DNA of 64,000 bases from JACKNG01 sp050184115 (GCA_050184115.1 JBFXAQ010000009.1:178170-242169), one strand, 5' to 3'; counted from the stretch's first letter, positions 53,200 to 62,176 are shown. Notes: generated by a model from the sequence alone, not told the origin. A program made the numbers and translations.

Positions 53200-54372
53200 A
53201 TGACGACCACCGTGCTCTACGACGATCGCGTGACCGCGGTCGCCGGCGCCCGGGCCGCGGGCGACCACCTGTGGCTGGCGCCCGACGATTTCGCCGCCGC
53301 CACCGGCTGGAAGCTCGAACCCCAGGGCCTGTGCCGAGGCGATGCCTGCGTGCGCACCCACAACGACTGGCTCGACGCCGATGGCCGCGTCGACCTGACC
53401 GCTTTCGCCGCCCACATGGGCCAGCCCGTCGTGCACGACGGCGAAGCCTGGGCGGTTGGCGAATCGGCCGGCGTGCGCCGCGACGCCCTGCTGTCGACGG
53501 TCGCTCCCGATTTCGAACTGCCCGACCTCGACGGCAAGCTGCACAAGCTGTCGGACTACCGCGGCAAGAAGGTCTACCTCTACTCCTGGGGTTCCTACTG
53601 AGGCTGCAGTTTTGACCTGCCCGTGTGGCAGGCAATCTACGAAGAACTCCGCGCCGATGGACTTGAAATCATCGCCGTGGCCTTCGATGCAGCCGGCACC
53701 GCCGCGGTCGAGGCGAAAATTCGCTGCCCGGACATCGCCGAGCGACCGACCATGATCGCCGACCTCATGGGCTGGAGCCCGGAGCTGTGGGCGCGCCAGG
53801 CGCCGCCGACCTATCCCTGTCTCATCGACGAAACCCATCTCGTCGCCGAGCTCTACGGCATGGTCAACGTGCCGCAGGGCGTGTGGATCGACGAAGCGGG
53901 CCGCATCGTACGCCCCGCTGAATCAGCCGGCACCATCGACATGGTGAGGCATCTCAATCGCGAGACGCTGGAACTGCCCGATGCGGCGGTGAAGGAAGGC
54001 GCCAGCGCGCGCATGGCCTACATCGACGCCCTGCGCGACTGGGTGAAGAACGGCGAGAAGAGCCCCTATGCCCTGCCGCCCGACGAGGTGAAAAAGCGTA
54101 TGAAAGGTCCAGGCGAGGCCGAGGTGCTGGCCGCGACCCACGCCAAGCTCGGTCGTCACCTGTTCGCCCGCGGCGACAATGCGGGTGGACGGCGGCACTT
54201 CGCCGAAGCCTCGCGCCTGTGCCCCGACAGCTGGAACTACCGGCGCCAGTCGATGGTGCTGGAGCCCGAGCTGATCGGCCAGCTCAACACCGCGCCCGAG
54301 TTCTGGGCCGCGGTCGACGCGCTCGGCGATACGCCCTACTACCCGCCGGCGGATCTCGCGCCGGTCCGCTGA
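53200..54372 (+). CDS. probable selenoprotein: thioredoxin-fold redoxin with in-frame TGA (U-G-C)
   Basis: The frame from ATG 53200 (CGCGAGGA upstream) runs to 54372 with a single TGA at 53599-53601, codon 134 of 390. The sequence around it is YLYSWGSY-U-GCSFDLPVWQ. This is where redoxins of the AhpC/TSA-TlpA type have their active-site Cys after the first beta strand (DFELPDLDGKLHKLSDYRGK precedes, VNVPQGVWIDEAGRIV follows as cis-Pro and strand). Residues 1-110 are an extra N-domain; 265-390 form a helical C-domain with a TPR-like stretch. No frame change is needed, and no ribosome site supports a second start. It likely reduces peroxide or disulfide. Sec incorporation requires selABCD elsewhere. 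Confidence 0.8.
53599..53632 (+). promoter_or_regulatory. UGA codon with probable bacterial SECIS hairpin
   Basis: Fourteen bases after the TGA (53599-53601), CCTGCC (53616-53621) pairs perfectly with GGCAGG (53627-53632) around the loop CGTGT. The loop has G at its second position and begins 20 bases after the TGA. These are the size, distance and loop-G features of bacterial SECIS elements read by SelB. Confidence 0.65.
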
Positions 54373-54395
54373 CGCCACCTCGCGTCGATGCCTGC

Positions 54396-54417
54396 GAACC
54401 CCGCTTCGGCGGGGTTC
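54396..54417 (+). terminator. GC-rich hairpin after the selenoprotein gene
   Basis: GAACCCCGC (54396-54404), a TTCG tetraloop and GCGGGGTTC (54409-54417) form a perfect 9-bp stem, 23 bases after the stop. It lacks a clear U-tract (CGTCCTGTC follows), so termination would be of the intrinsic-like, GC-rich type. Confidence 0.6.
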
Positions 54418-54470
54418 GTCCTGTCCGCCCCGGCGCTTCGGCGCAACCCACGGTTCAACCACTTGGCCGC

Positions 54471-54528
54471 CGGTGTCAGACACCGCCTGTCATCAAATCA
54501 ACGACTTGATTGTCGGTGTCAGACACCG
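54471..54528. repeat. two CGGTGTCAGACACCG palindromes
   Basis: Copies at 54471-54485 and 54514-54528 lie in direct order. Each has a nearby ACTTG leader, as at 42282-42461. They fill the gap between the convergent selenoprotein and outer-membrane genes. Confidence 0.85.
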
Positions 54529-54546
54529 CGGGCAAACCTGGAGCGC

Positions 54547-55365
54547 TCAGAAGAACACCGACCAGCGCGCTTCCAGCGTCCAGGCATAAGATTCGAGATC
54601 GTCGAGCAGCGGCACCTGCAGGCGCAAGGCCGCGGCGCGGTCCGGCGCGTACTTGCGCCCGACTTCGACATCCACGGGCACGAACCAGCCGTGACCGTGC
54701 CAGTCGTGTTCGATTTCTTCGAAGAACGTGACAAACGACTGCCGCGGCAGCGCGATGTTCACCACCGGCACGACCTGCAGAACGTTGATGTCACGGCGTT
54801 CGTCGTCCCCGGCGTAGCTGAACTCGTTGCGCACACCGAGGCCGTAGAAACTGCCGCTGGTCATCCAGTCGGGGAAGTGGAGCCCAACGAGCACGGGCGC
54901 GACACGGTATTTACCCTTGCCGAGCTGATCGTCCGACGCGGTCGGAAGGTAGAAACGACCGCCGAGTCCGATCGAGGTCCTGCCCCAGCGCGGTGCGATC
55001 AGGAAGAGCTGCGAGAAGAGGTCACCCTGACCCGCAACCCAGCCACCACCGGGGTTGTCGCTGCCGGCGAGGTCACTAGCCAGGCCGGTCAATTGAATGC
55101 GCGTATTGAGCTTCCAGCCGCGCGGCAGGTCGAACGGTCGATCGAGACGGGCGATCAGCGCGGTCGCCGCCCCGTCGCCGACGTACTCGATGTACTTGGT
55201 GCGCAAGTCGAGCCGCGATTGCGGGTGGGCGAAACTCTGCCCCAGTGCTTCGTGGGCTTCCTCCGACGCCGTCGCGATCTGCGCCAGCGTCAGGCAGGTG
55301 GCGATGACCACGCGTCGGTGGCTGCGCGACGCGCCGCACGGACGACCTCTCGGCTTACGTTCCAT
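54547..55365 (-). CDS. outer-membrane beta-barrel protein, MetA-pathway/aromatic-uptake type
   Basis: A 272-residue protein with an N-terminal basic-hydrophobic signal region (RVVIATCLTLAQIATAS) and alternating amphipathic strands to a terminal WSVFF, the aromatic C-terminus recognised by the Bam complex. GLGGRFYLPTASDDQLGKGK resembles the PF13557 family (Phenol_MetA_deg), barrels often encoded beside hydrocarbon-degradation genes. ATG 55365 is used; the codon before it is TTG. It lies downstream of the Baeyer-Villiger gene on the same strand (149-base gap) and may import the hydrophobic substrate of that cluster. Confidence 0.7.
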   Translation of the reverse strand: MERKPRGRPCGASRSHRRVVIATCLTLAQIATASEEAHEALGQSFAHPQSRLDLRTKYIEYVGDGAATALIARLDRPFDLPRGWKLNTRIQLTGLASDLAGSDNPGGGWVAGQGDLFSQLFLIAPRWGRTSIGLGGRFYLPTASDDQLGKGKYRVAPVLVGLHFPDWMTSGSFYGLGVRNEFSYAGDDERRDINVLQVVPVVNIALPRQSFVTFFEEIEHDWHGHGWFVPVDVEVGRKYAPDRAAALRLQVPLLDDLESYAWTLEARWSVFF

Positions 55366-55514
55366 CAACGGGTCCGTGCCGCTCCTGCCCAGGACGCGAA
55401 AATTCTACGAGACACCCCCACGTACCGATAGTGACCGAGCGGAACCGGCGCGCTCGACGTCGGCACCCTGCGCTCGCACCCGGCCGCATGCCGGCGCTGC
55501 CCTGCTTGCCGCGG

Positions 55515-57131
55515 TCAGCGCTCGAACTCGAAGCCGGTGTAACCCTCGGCCGCGACCGCGGCAATCTTCTCGCGGAAGGCTGGGGCACCGCCGGCGTAGA
55601 ACAGGAACGTGCGCTTCTTGCCCTTGACGTTCGAGCCCATGAACCAGGAATCGGTCTTGGTGAAGAGCATGCCCTCGGTCAACGCCTGGGCGTGTTCGGT
55701 CCAGGCCAGCTCGGCCGCGGGTGAGGCCTCGATGCGTCGGTATCCCTGCGTCCCCATCCAGGCGACGCAGTCGCGCACCCACTCGGCGACGACTTCGGCG
55801 CAGCGGGTGAAATTGCAGAACACCGCGCCGTTGATGATGAAGAGATTGGGAAAGCCCGCAGTCTGCAGCGTGAGATAGGTGTGCGGACCATCGGCCCAGG
55901 CGTCCGCGATCGAACGCCCGTCGACGCCGCGGATGTCCATGCGCGTGAGCTCGCCAGTGATGGCGTCGAAGCCCGTGGCGTAGATGATGACGTCGAGGTC
56001 GTAGTGCGCCGTCGCGGTTTCGACACCGCCGGCGGTGATGCGCCGGATCGGGGCCGACTTGACGTCGACCAGGCGCACGTTGGGGCGGTTGAAGGTTTCG
56101 TAGTAGCCGGTCTCGAGCGGGATGCGCTTGGCGCCGAACGGATGGTCCTTGGGTACGAGTAGTTCGGCCGTGACCGGATCGTGGACGCGCTCACGGATCT
56201 TCCCGCGCACGAACTCGGCGTATTCCTCGTTCGCCGCCGGGTCGCTCATGATGTCGTGGAAGGCGCCAAACCACTTGGTGAAGCCGGGCTGGGACCAGAT
56301 CTCCTCGAAGAACGCGCGGCGCTCGTCCGGCGGTACGTCGAAGGTGCGGCGCGGATCGAACTCCTGCATGAACGCGGCGAAGGTCTTGCGGCAGCGTGCG
56401 AAGACCGCATCGTAGTCGTCCTTGATGCGCCGCTGCTCGGCCGGAGTGATGGCCGAGTTGCGCAACGGGCAAGCGTAGTTGGCGGTGCGCTGGAACACCG
56501 TCAGTTCGCCACACTGTTGGGCCACGTGCGGAATGAGCTGGATGGCGGTGGCGCCGGTGCCGATGACGCCGACCCGCTTGCCCCTGAAATCGACTGGCTC
56601 GTGCGGCCAGCGCGCGGTGTGGAACGACGCGCCGTCAAAGTCATCGATGCCCGGGATGTCCGGCAGGTGGTGGGCGGACAGGATGCCGACCGCCGAGACC
56701 AGGAAGCGCGTGCGTGCGCGGCGGCCGTCCTCGGTCTCCACCAGCCAGTGATTGTCACCTGCGTCGAAGCGCGCCGTCCTGACCCGTGCGTTGCAGCGGA
56801 TGTGCGGACGCAGGCCGAAACGATCGGCGACGAAGTTCAGGTAGCGCTCGTTCTCCGGCTGCGCCGAGTAGTGTTCGCTCCAGTCCCATTCCTCGAGCAG
56901 TTCGCGCGAGAAGCTGTAAATGTAGGAATAGGACTCCGAGTCGAAGCGGGCGCCGGGATAGCGATTCCAATACCACGTTCCGCCAACGCCGCCACCGGCC
57001 TCGTAGATGATCGCGCGCAGGCCGAGCTGGCGCAGGCAGTAGAGTTGGTAGAGGCCCGATACGCCGGCGCCGATGATCAGCGCATCGAGCTCTTCGGGCG
57101 CGTCCTCGCGGTGTTCGACGACTGCATTCAT
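55515..57131 (-). CDS. Baeyer-Villiger monooxygenase
   Basis: A 538-residue flavoprotein. FAD site ALIIGAGVSGLYQLYCLRQ, the exact BVMO fingerprint FDGASFHTARWP, and NADPH site VIGTGATAIQ are all present. GGTWYWNRYPGARFDSESY is the characteristic stretch of cyclohexanone/phenylacetone-type BVMOs. GGGGAGGGGA lies about 5 bases before ATG 57131. It converts a ketone to an ester or lactone with O2 and NADPH. Neighbouring acyl-CoA synthetase, MaoC-like and LLM genes on the same strand suggest one degradation pathway for a cyclic ketone, perhaps terpenoid or steroid. Confidence 0.93.
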   Translation of the reverse strand: MNAVVEHREDAPEELDALIIGAGVSGLYQLYCLRQLGLRAIIYEAGGGVGGTWYWNRYPGARFDSESYSYIYSFSRELLEEWDWSEHYSAQPENERYLNFVADRFGLRPHIRCNARVRTARFDAGDNHWLVETEDGRRARTRFLVSAVGILSAHHLPDIPGIDDFDGASFHTARWPHEPVDFRGKRVGVIGTGATAIQLIPHVAQQCGELTVFQRTANYACPLRNSAITPAEQRRIKDDYDAVFARCRKTFAAFMQEFDPRRTFDVPPDERRAFFEEIWSQPGFTKWFGAFHDIMSDPAANEEYAEFVRGKIRERVHDPVTAELLVPKDHPFGAKRIPLETGYYETFNRPNVRLVDVKSAPIRRITAGGVETATAHYDLDVIIYATGFDAITGELTRMDIRGVDGRSIADAWADGPHTYLTLQTAGFPNLFIINGAVFCNFTRCAEVVAEWVRDCVAWMGTQGYRRIEASPAAELAWTEHAQALTEGMLFTKTDSWFMGSNVKGKKRTFLFYAGGAPAFREKIAAVAAEGYTGFEFER

Positions 57132-57263
57132 CGCGCTCCCCTCCCCGGGGTTCCCCGCCCCAATCCGGTTCCCCGGGCACACGGCACGTTCACCGAGGCC
57201 GGGCGCACGTCACCAGACGCCACGACCCACCACCCCGGCCCGCCCCGCGACCGGCGAACCGGT

Positions 57264-57355
57264 CGGGGCCTGACCCCGTGGCCAGCTGGGGTCTGACCCC
57301 GCGGCTGGCTGCGATCGCAAGGATATCAACACCCTGGCTTTCGGGGTCTGACCCT
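57264..57355. repeat. three GGGGTCTGACCCC-family palindromes
   Basis: CGGGGCCTGACCCCG at 57264-57278, GGGGTCTGACCCC at 57288-57300 and GGGGTCTGACCCT at 57343-57355. The last runs into the stop codon of the acyl-CoA synthetase gene (57354-57356). Same family as 15876-15945 and 62177-62247. Confidence 0.85.
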
Positions 57356-59003
57356 AGCCGGCAGGGTCAGGTCCCGGCAACCGCGCGGTCTCGAGGTCGC
57401 CCGCGCGGACCATCTCGAGCAGGCGAAACTTCTGCAATTTGCCCGACGTGGTGGTGGGAATGGCGTCGACGACGAACCACTGCCGCGGCACCTTGTGCCG
57501 TGCAAGGCGCTCGCCGCAGAACGCTGCCAGCGCTGCGGCCGAGACCGCCTGGCCGTCGCGCACCATCAACACCGCGCCGACGCTCTCGCCCCAGTAGTCG
57601 TCAGGCAGGCCGATGACGGCGACGTCGGCGATGGCGGGATGGGTGTAGAGCACTTCCTCGACTTCGCGCGGATAGATGTTCTCGCCGCCGCGAATGATCA
57701 TGTCCTTCAGCCGCCCGGTGATGCGCACGTAACCGCGCGCGTCCATCGTGCAGAGGTCGCCGGTGTGCAGCCAGCCGTCGGCATCGATGGTCGCGGCAGT
57801 GGCCTCGGGGTTGTCGTAGTAGCCCATCATGACCAGGAAGCCGCGCGTGCAGAGTTCGCCGGGAGTGTCGACCGGCACGGTCGCGCCGCTTGCCGGGTCG
57901 ACGATCTTGATTTCGACCTGCGGCAACGCGTAACCGATGGTCTCGCTCTTGTCGGCCGGCGCATCGTCCGGGCGCGTGTGGGTGATGGCGGGCGAGGTCT
58001 CGGTCTGGCCGTAGCCGATGATGAGACGCGCGCCGAACTCTCGCTCGACCCGTTTGACCACCTCGACTGGCACGGTCGCCGCACCCGAGAACACCGTCAC
58101 GAGGCTCGACAGGTCACGCGGCCGCGCGGCCTGCGCGTTGAGGAGCGCGATCAGCATGGTCGGCACGGCGAAGGTGTAGGTCACACGCTCCTGCGCGACG
58201 AGGTCGAGCATCGACTCGGCATCGAAAGCCGAAGGCAGCAGCAGCGCGCCGCCGGTCTGCACCGAGCCGAGCACGCCGCCGACGCAGCCGCCGGTGTGGA
58301 ACAGCGGTGCCACGGCGAGGTTGACCGTGTGCGTCCCGAGTTCCTTGATCAGAGCCATCATGCGCGCGTTGTTGGTCACGCTGAAATGATTGAGCAGCGC
58401 ACCTTTCGGCCGGCCGGTCGTGCCAGAGGTGTACTGGATCATGGCCGGAGCAAAGGGGTCGACGTCGGCCAAGGCGCGACCGTCGTCGTGCGCGGCGACG
58501 AAGGCGTCGAGGTCCTCGAGGCAGGCCACGCAATCGAGCGCGACGCCGCTCTCGGCAATCGCAGCCGCCATGTCGAGACCGCGGTAGTGGCGCTGGTGGA
58601 ACACCCCGCGTGCGCGTGATTGACGCAGCACGTACCCAAGCTCGGCCACCCGGCTGGCCGGGTTGACGGTGACCATGACGAGCCCGGCGAGCGCCAGGCC
58701 GAATTGCAGGATGACCCATTCGGGACTGTTCGCCGCCCACACTGCGACGTGGTCGCCGGGCGCGAAGCGATGACCGAGCGCCCGCGCCGTGCGCTCAGCC
58801 GCGGCATGCAGCTGAGCGTAGGTCCAGTGCCGGCGCGCGCCGGGTGGGCCGTCGGCATCGATCAGGGCGATGGCGTCGGACCACTCCGCCGCGGCCGCGC
58901 GCAGGATGCCACCGCAAGTCGTCGATTCGAGCGCGATTTCTGCGCTCGCCGGCCAGTACGATTCGCGCAGCGGCACACCTGGCCGGGTCACGCTGGCGTT
59001 CAT
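57354..59003 (-). CDS. AMP-dependent acyl-CoA synthetase
   Basis: A 549-residue ANL-superfamily ligase. The P-loop is YTSGTTGRPKGALL, with GYGQTETSP and the hinge DLCTMDARGYVRITGRLKD. The catalytic Lys near the C-terminus is in TTTSGKLQKF. It activates a carboxylate to acyl-AMP, then acyl-CoA. ATG 59003 overlaps the MaoC-like stop (ATGA), showing translational coupling; a GTG 12 bases upstream is possible. The stop codon lies in a palindromic repeat. It should activate the acid released by the oxygenases of the cluster. Confidence 0.93.
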   Translation of the reverse strand: MNASVTRPGVPLRESYWPASAEIALESTTCGGILRAAAAEWSDAIALIDADGPPGARRHWTYAQLHAAAERTARALGHRFAPGDHVAVWAANSPEWVILQFGLALAGLVMVTVNPASRVAELGYVLRQSRARGVFHQRHYRGLDMAAAIAESGVALDCVACLEDLDAFVAAHDDGRALADVDPFAPAMIQYTSGTTGRPKGALLNHFSVTNNARMMALIKELGTHTVNLAVAPLFHTGGCVGGVLGSVQTGGALLLPSAFDAESMLDLVAQERVTYTFAVPTMLIALLNAQAARPRDLSSLVTVFSGAATVPVEVVKRVEREFGARLIIGYGQTETSPAITHTRPDDAPADKSETIGYALPQVEIKIVDPASGATVPVDTPGELCTRGFLVMMGYYDNPEATAATIDADGWLHTGDLCTMDARGYVRITGRLKDMIIRGGENIYPREVEEVLYTHPAIADVAVIGLPDDYWGESVGAVLMVRDGQAVSAAALAAFCGERLARHKVPRQWFVVDAIPTTTSGKLQKFRLLEMVRAGDLETARLPGPDPAG

Positions 59004-59461
59004 TTCGGCCGACACAGCACCATCTGCTGCATGTCGTAGTGCATGAAAGTTTCACCGCGCTGGTTCACGAGTTCGAAGCGCGAGTTGAGCACACCGCGGT
59101 CGCCACGCGAAGTCACGCGCGCATCCTTGACCTCGACTTCGACGTGCATCGTGTCACCCACCAGACAGGGCGCAGTGATGCGCATGCCATCGACGCCGAG
59201 GATGGCGACGAAGGTCTTCTCGTAGAGCCCGGTGCGCGTGGTGAGGCCCTGGGCGTAGGCCCACAGCAACGCGATAGGCGCGTAGCGCCCACCCTTGATC
59301 GGGCTCTCCTGCTCGATCCACTCGATGTTGCAGAAGAGATCTTCGTAGAGTCCCGACAGCGCGACGAAGTTGACGATGTCGGCCTCGAAGACCGTGCGCG
59401 CCGGGGTGCGATAGCGAAAGCCCGGTGGGAAGTCCTCGAAGTAATGGATGTCGCCGTACAT
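59000..59461 (-). CDS. MaoC-like hot-dog domain protein
   Basis: A 153-residue protein that begins IHYFEDFPPGFRYRTPARTV, a hallmark MaoC N-terminus, and continues as a hot-dog fold (LVGDTMHVEVEVKDARVTSR). The hydratase-2 motif, normally with catalytic Asp and His in SGDxNPxHxD, reads ALSGLYEDLFCN here, so the standard catalytic pair is missing. It may be a non-classical dehydratase, a thioesterase-like protein or a binding protein. It is coupled to the acyl-CoA synthetase, so it probably acts on the resulting acyl-CoA. Confidence 0.85.
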   Translation of the reverse strand: MYGDIHYFEDFPPGFRYRTPARTVFEADIVNFVALSGLYEDLFCNIEWIEQESPIKGGRYAPIALLWAYAQGLTTRTGLYEKTFVAILGVDGMRITAPCLVGDTMHVEVEVKDARVTSRGDRGVLNSRFELVNQRGETFMHYDMQQMVLCRPK

Positions 59462-59479
59462 GCCCGCCCCTTCGCGGCG

Positions 59480-60748
59480 TCAGCCGGCCGACTTCGCTGC
59501 CAGGTTGCCGCCATGACTGCCGGCATAGTGCGGCATGACGTGCCGTGCGAATTCCTCGGCCATGCGCTTGACCTCGTCGATCGGCAGGTAGCCCTGGTCG
59601 CTCTGCCAGATGAACCACTCGGGATTGCCGGCTTCGACCATGGCGTCCATGCCGCGGCGGACGTCGTCGCGATCGCCGACCAGCGCGAAATGGGTTTGCT
59701 CGAGGCGTTCGATGGTGCAGGCCTCGCGCGGCAACGGGCCATCGCCGTATCGCGCCTTGTCGGTGGGTAGCTTGAAGGCGTCGGTGAAGCCGAAGTCGTG
59801 CGCCCAACCGGCCCAACCGGTGCCGATGAGGCCGTCGGTGGCGAGCTGGCGCGCCGCCGGCTTGTCCTTGGCGAGGTAGACCGAGCGGAACACGCCGAGG
59901 CTCTCGCCGAGCACGAGGTCACGGCCGTGGGCATTGGCCTCGGCCTGGTGCAGCTCGGCAAAATGGCGCAGCTCGTCGTGGTTCGACACCAGCAGGGTCG
60001 GGATGATGCCTTCGCGCGCCGCCCACCTGATGGTCTCCTCGCTCATCGAGAAGGCCTGGAACAGCGGTGGGTGCGGCTTGGTGTAGGGCTTGGGTACGAC
60101 CTCGATGGCGTGGATGTTGCCGTGCTCGTCGAGTTCGCCCGGCGCGCCGTACTTGCGTGTCCATTCGTGTGCCGGCCACGGCGTGCCGCCCTCGAAGGGC
60201 GTGGGGTACTCGTAGTGTTTGCCCTTGAAGCGGAACGGTCCGTCGGCCCAGGCCAGCTTGAGCACCTGGTAGACCTCCTCGAAAGCCTCGCGGTTGATGC
60301 GGTCGAGGTCGGCCTTGCCGTGATCGACGGTGCCGACCTTGAGCTTCTGCGCCATCTGGTTGAGCCAGCGCGCCTGGTAGCCGCGAGCGAAACCGGCAAA
60401 GGTGCGGCCCTTGGTCAGCTGGTCGAGCCAGGCGGTTTCGAGCGCGAGACGCAGCGGGTTCCAGCCCGGCAGCACGTAGCCGATGGGGCCGGCCATGATG
60501 CGCTTGGTCTGCATCAGCACGTGCTGGGTCAGCACCGGCAGTGAGCCCATCTCGCTACCCTCGGTGTGCAAGTGGTGCTCGGGGAAGGTCACGGCGTCGA
60601 AGCCGAGATCCTCGACGAACTGCGAGAGTTCGACGACCTCGTCGAGCATCTTCTGGAACAGAGCGGTGTCGCGCGCCACCGGGCGGCGCGCCTCGCGTTC
60701 TGCCGGCGAGACCGGAATGCCGGGGTAGAGGAAGAACATGAATTTCAT
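59480..60748 (-). CDS. luciferase-like (LLM class) flavin-dependent monooxygenase
   Basis: A 422-residue luciferase-superfamily protein related to the one at 10952-12154. Both have PEHH or TEHH with a following histidine, GFARGYQARW/GFARGYQPRW and a KPHPPLFQ motif. The start MKFMFFLYPG is typical. It lies 18 bases upstream of the MaoC-like gene on the same strand. In this cluster it is a second candidate oxygen-inserting step besides the BVMO. FMNH2 must come from an unlinked reductase. Confidence 0.88.
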   Translation of the reverse strand: MKFMFFLYPGIPVSPAEREARRPVARDTALFQKMLDEVVELSQFVEDLGFDAVTFPEHHLHTEGSEMGSLPVLTQHVLMQTKRIMAGPIGYVLPGWNPLRLALETAWLDQLTKGRTFAGFARGYQARWLNQMAQKLKVGTVDHGKADLDRINREAFEEVYQVLKLAWADGPFRFKGKHYEYPTPFEGGTPWPAHEWTRKYGAPGELDEHGNIHAIEVVPKPYTKPHPPLFQAFSMSEETIRWAAREGIIPTLLVSNHDELRHFAELHQAEANAHGRDLVLGESLGVFRSVYLAKDKPAARQLATDGLIGTGWAGWAHDFGFTDAFKLPTDKARYGDGPLPREACTIERLEQTHFALVGDRDDVRRGMDAMVEAGNPEWFIWQSDQGYLPIDEVKRMAEEFARHVMPHYAGSHGGNLAAKSAG

Positions 60749-60867
60749 CGGAGAGACCTCGCGCGCTGCGTGGTGGCGGATGGACCCGGATCATCCCGGG
60801 CGTGCGGCGCAACATCCCATGACGGATCGCGAAAATGATCCGGCAATTCGCGACACTGCGTGCGAGG

Positions 60868-61941
60868 TCACGCCCGCCGCGCGCGGCGGAACGCGCTCGG
60901 ACTCAGCCCGGTCCAGGCGCGGAAGGCGCGCGAGAACGCGTCCCGATCGTTGAAGCCGAGGCGCCAGGCGATCTCCTCGATGGCCAGGCTGGGCCGCCGC
61001 AGCAGCGCCTGCGCCCGTGCTTCGCGGACCTCCTGCAACAGCTCGCCGAAGCCGGTGCCCTCCGCTGCGAGCCGGCGTTGCAAGGTGCGCGGCGTGATGA
61101 ACAGGGCCGTGGCGAGCGCGGGCAGCGACGGTATCGGCGTGGCGTGGCGCAGGCGGCCACGCACGATGTCGGCGTAGCGGAACGGCGCCTGCATCGACTC
61201 GTTCAACTGCTGGCACTGGTTCTCGAAGTAGCGCCGCGAACGATCGTTGGCCTGGGGCGGCACGGCGTCCCACAGCGCCTGCGGGAAATGCATCTCGTCG
61301 GCCGCGGCGCCGAAGCTCACCGGACAGCCGAAAAAGTCGTCGTAGGCCGCCGCCTGCGCCGGCCGCAGACGGCGCAGGAAGACCGCGCCCGGGCGCACCG
61401 CCGGGCCGACGGCGTTGCGGAACATGGCGAGCAGCGCGCCCATGTCGCGTTCGACGTAGTACCCGGCGAGTTCGCCGGCGACGTGACCCGGTTCGAAGGC
61501 CAGGTACTCGTCGGCGTCGTTGCGCCAGAAGGTCACTTCGAGTACCCCCCATACCAGCGACGGGTAGGAGAGAAAGATGCGCAGCGCCTCGCGCATGGAG
61601 GCCGCGCAGGCCGCGGCCAGCCCGAGCAGGCCGAACATCGAGAGATGGAAGCGGCGCCCGACCTCGAGCGACACGCAGGGCTCGTCGGGGATTTCGGCGA
61701 GCGCGCCACGGGTGAAGGCCAGTTCCTGCGCCAGCGTGATGCGAAAGCTCGGCTCTTCCAACGCGAAGCGCGGTATCTCGGCCGCCGCCAGCACCGCCTC
61801 GACGCCGCGGCCACGGTCTTCGAGCAACTGGATCAGCGGCACGAGGCCGTAAGCGAGACGCGTGGGTGTGGCGAGATCGCCGCCGAAGAGGAATTCCGGC
61901 CGGGGGTCGGCGGACGGGACGGAGAAATCGGCCGAGGCCAC
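60868..61941 (-). CDS. AraC family transcriptional regulator (arabinose-binding-domain type)
   Basis: A 357-residue regulator from GTG 61941. Residues about 30-220 match the large N-terminal domain of the OruR/ArgR-like AraC subgroup (SFRITLAQELAFTRGAL, GLLGLAAACAASMREAL). The C-terminal region (about 265-357) has two helix-turn-helix motifs (LATALFITPRTLQRRLAAEG, and IAWRLGFNDRDAFSRAFRAW). It is the first gene of the minus-strand catabolic set and lies 119 bases upstream of the LLM gene. It is probably its activator in response to a pathway substrate. Confidence 0.92.
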   Translation of the reverse strand: MASADFSVPSADPRPEFLFGGDLATPTRLAYGLVPLIQLLEDRGRGVEAVLAAAEIPRFALEEPSFRITLAQELAFTRGALAEIPDEPCVSLEVGRRFHLSMFGLLGLAAACAASMREALRIFLSYPSLVWGVLEVTFWRNDADEYLAFEPGHVAGELAGYYVERDMGALLAMFRNAVGPAVRPGAVFLRRLRPAQAAAYDDFFGCPVSFGAAADEMHFPQALWDAVPPQANDRSRRYFENQCQQLNESMQAPFRYADIVRGRLRHATPIPSLPALATALFITPRTLQRRLAAEGTGFGELLQEVREARAQALLRRPSLAIEEIAWRLGFNDRDAFSRAFRAWTGLSPSAFRRARRA

Positions 61942-62176
61942 GCAGGTACCCGCTGTCGCAATATGTCAGGGGAGCTTAAGGGGCCATGGCGGTTACGTCG
62001 AGCGCGCAGGCCAGGGCGGGGCCGCGGCAGGCAGCTTCGCTCCGCCCGGGGTCCGATACCGTCGGCCATGGCCCGTCCGCGCGACACCCTGTGCGCAGCC
62101 GCGTCTGCGCAACGGGCTCCCAACGCGGACGTCATTGGCCGCGGGCCGTGAACCCCGGCTACCATCAGTTGCCGGC

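Noticed and set aside
53200..53601. A separate 133-residue gene ending at the TGA, followed by an independent downstream gene
   Set aside because: The frame continues without shift, the downstream part has no ribosome site or ATG, and the two parts form one thioredoxin fold with the TGA at the active site.
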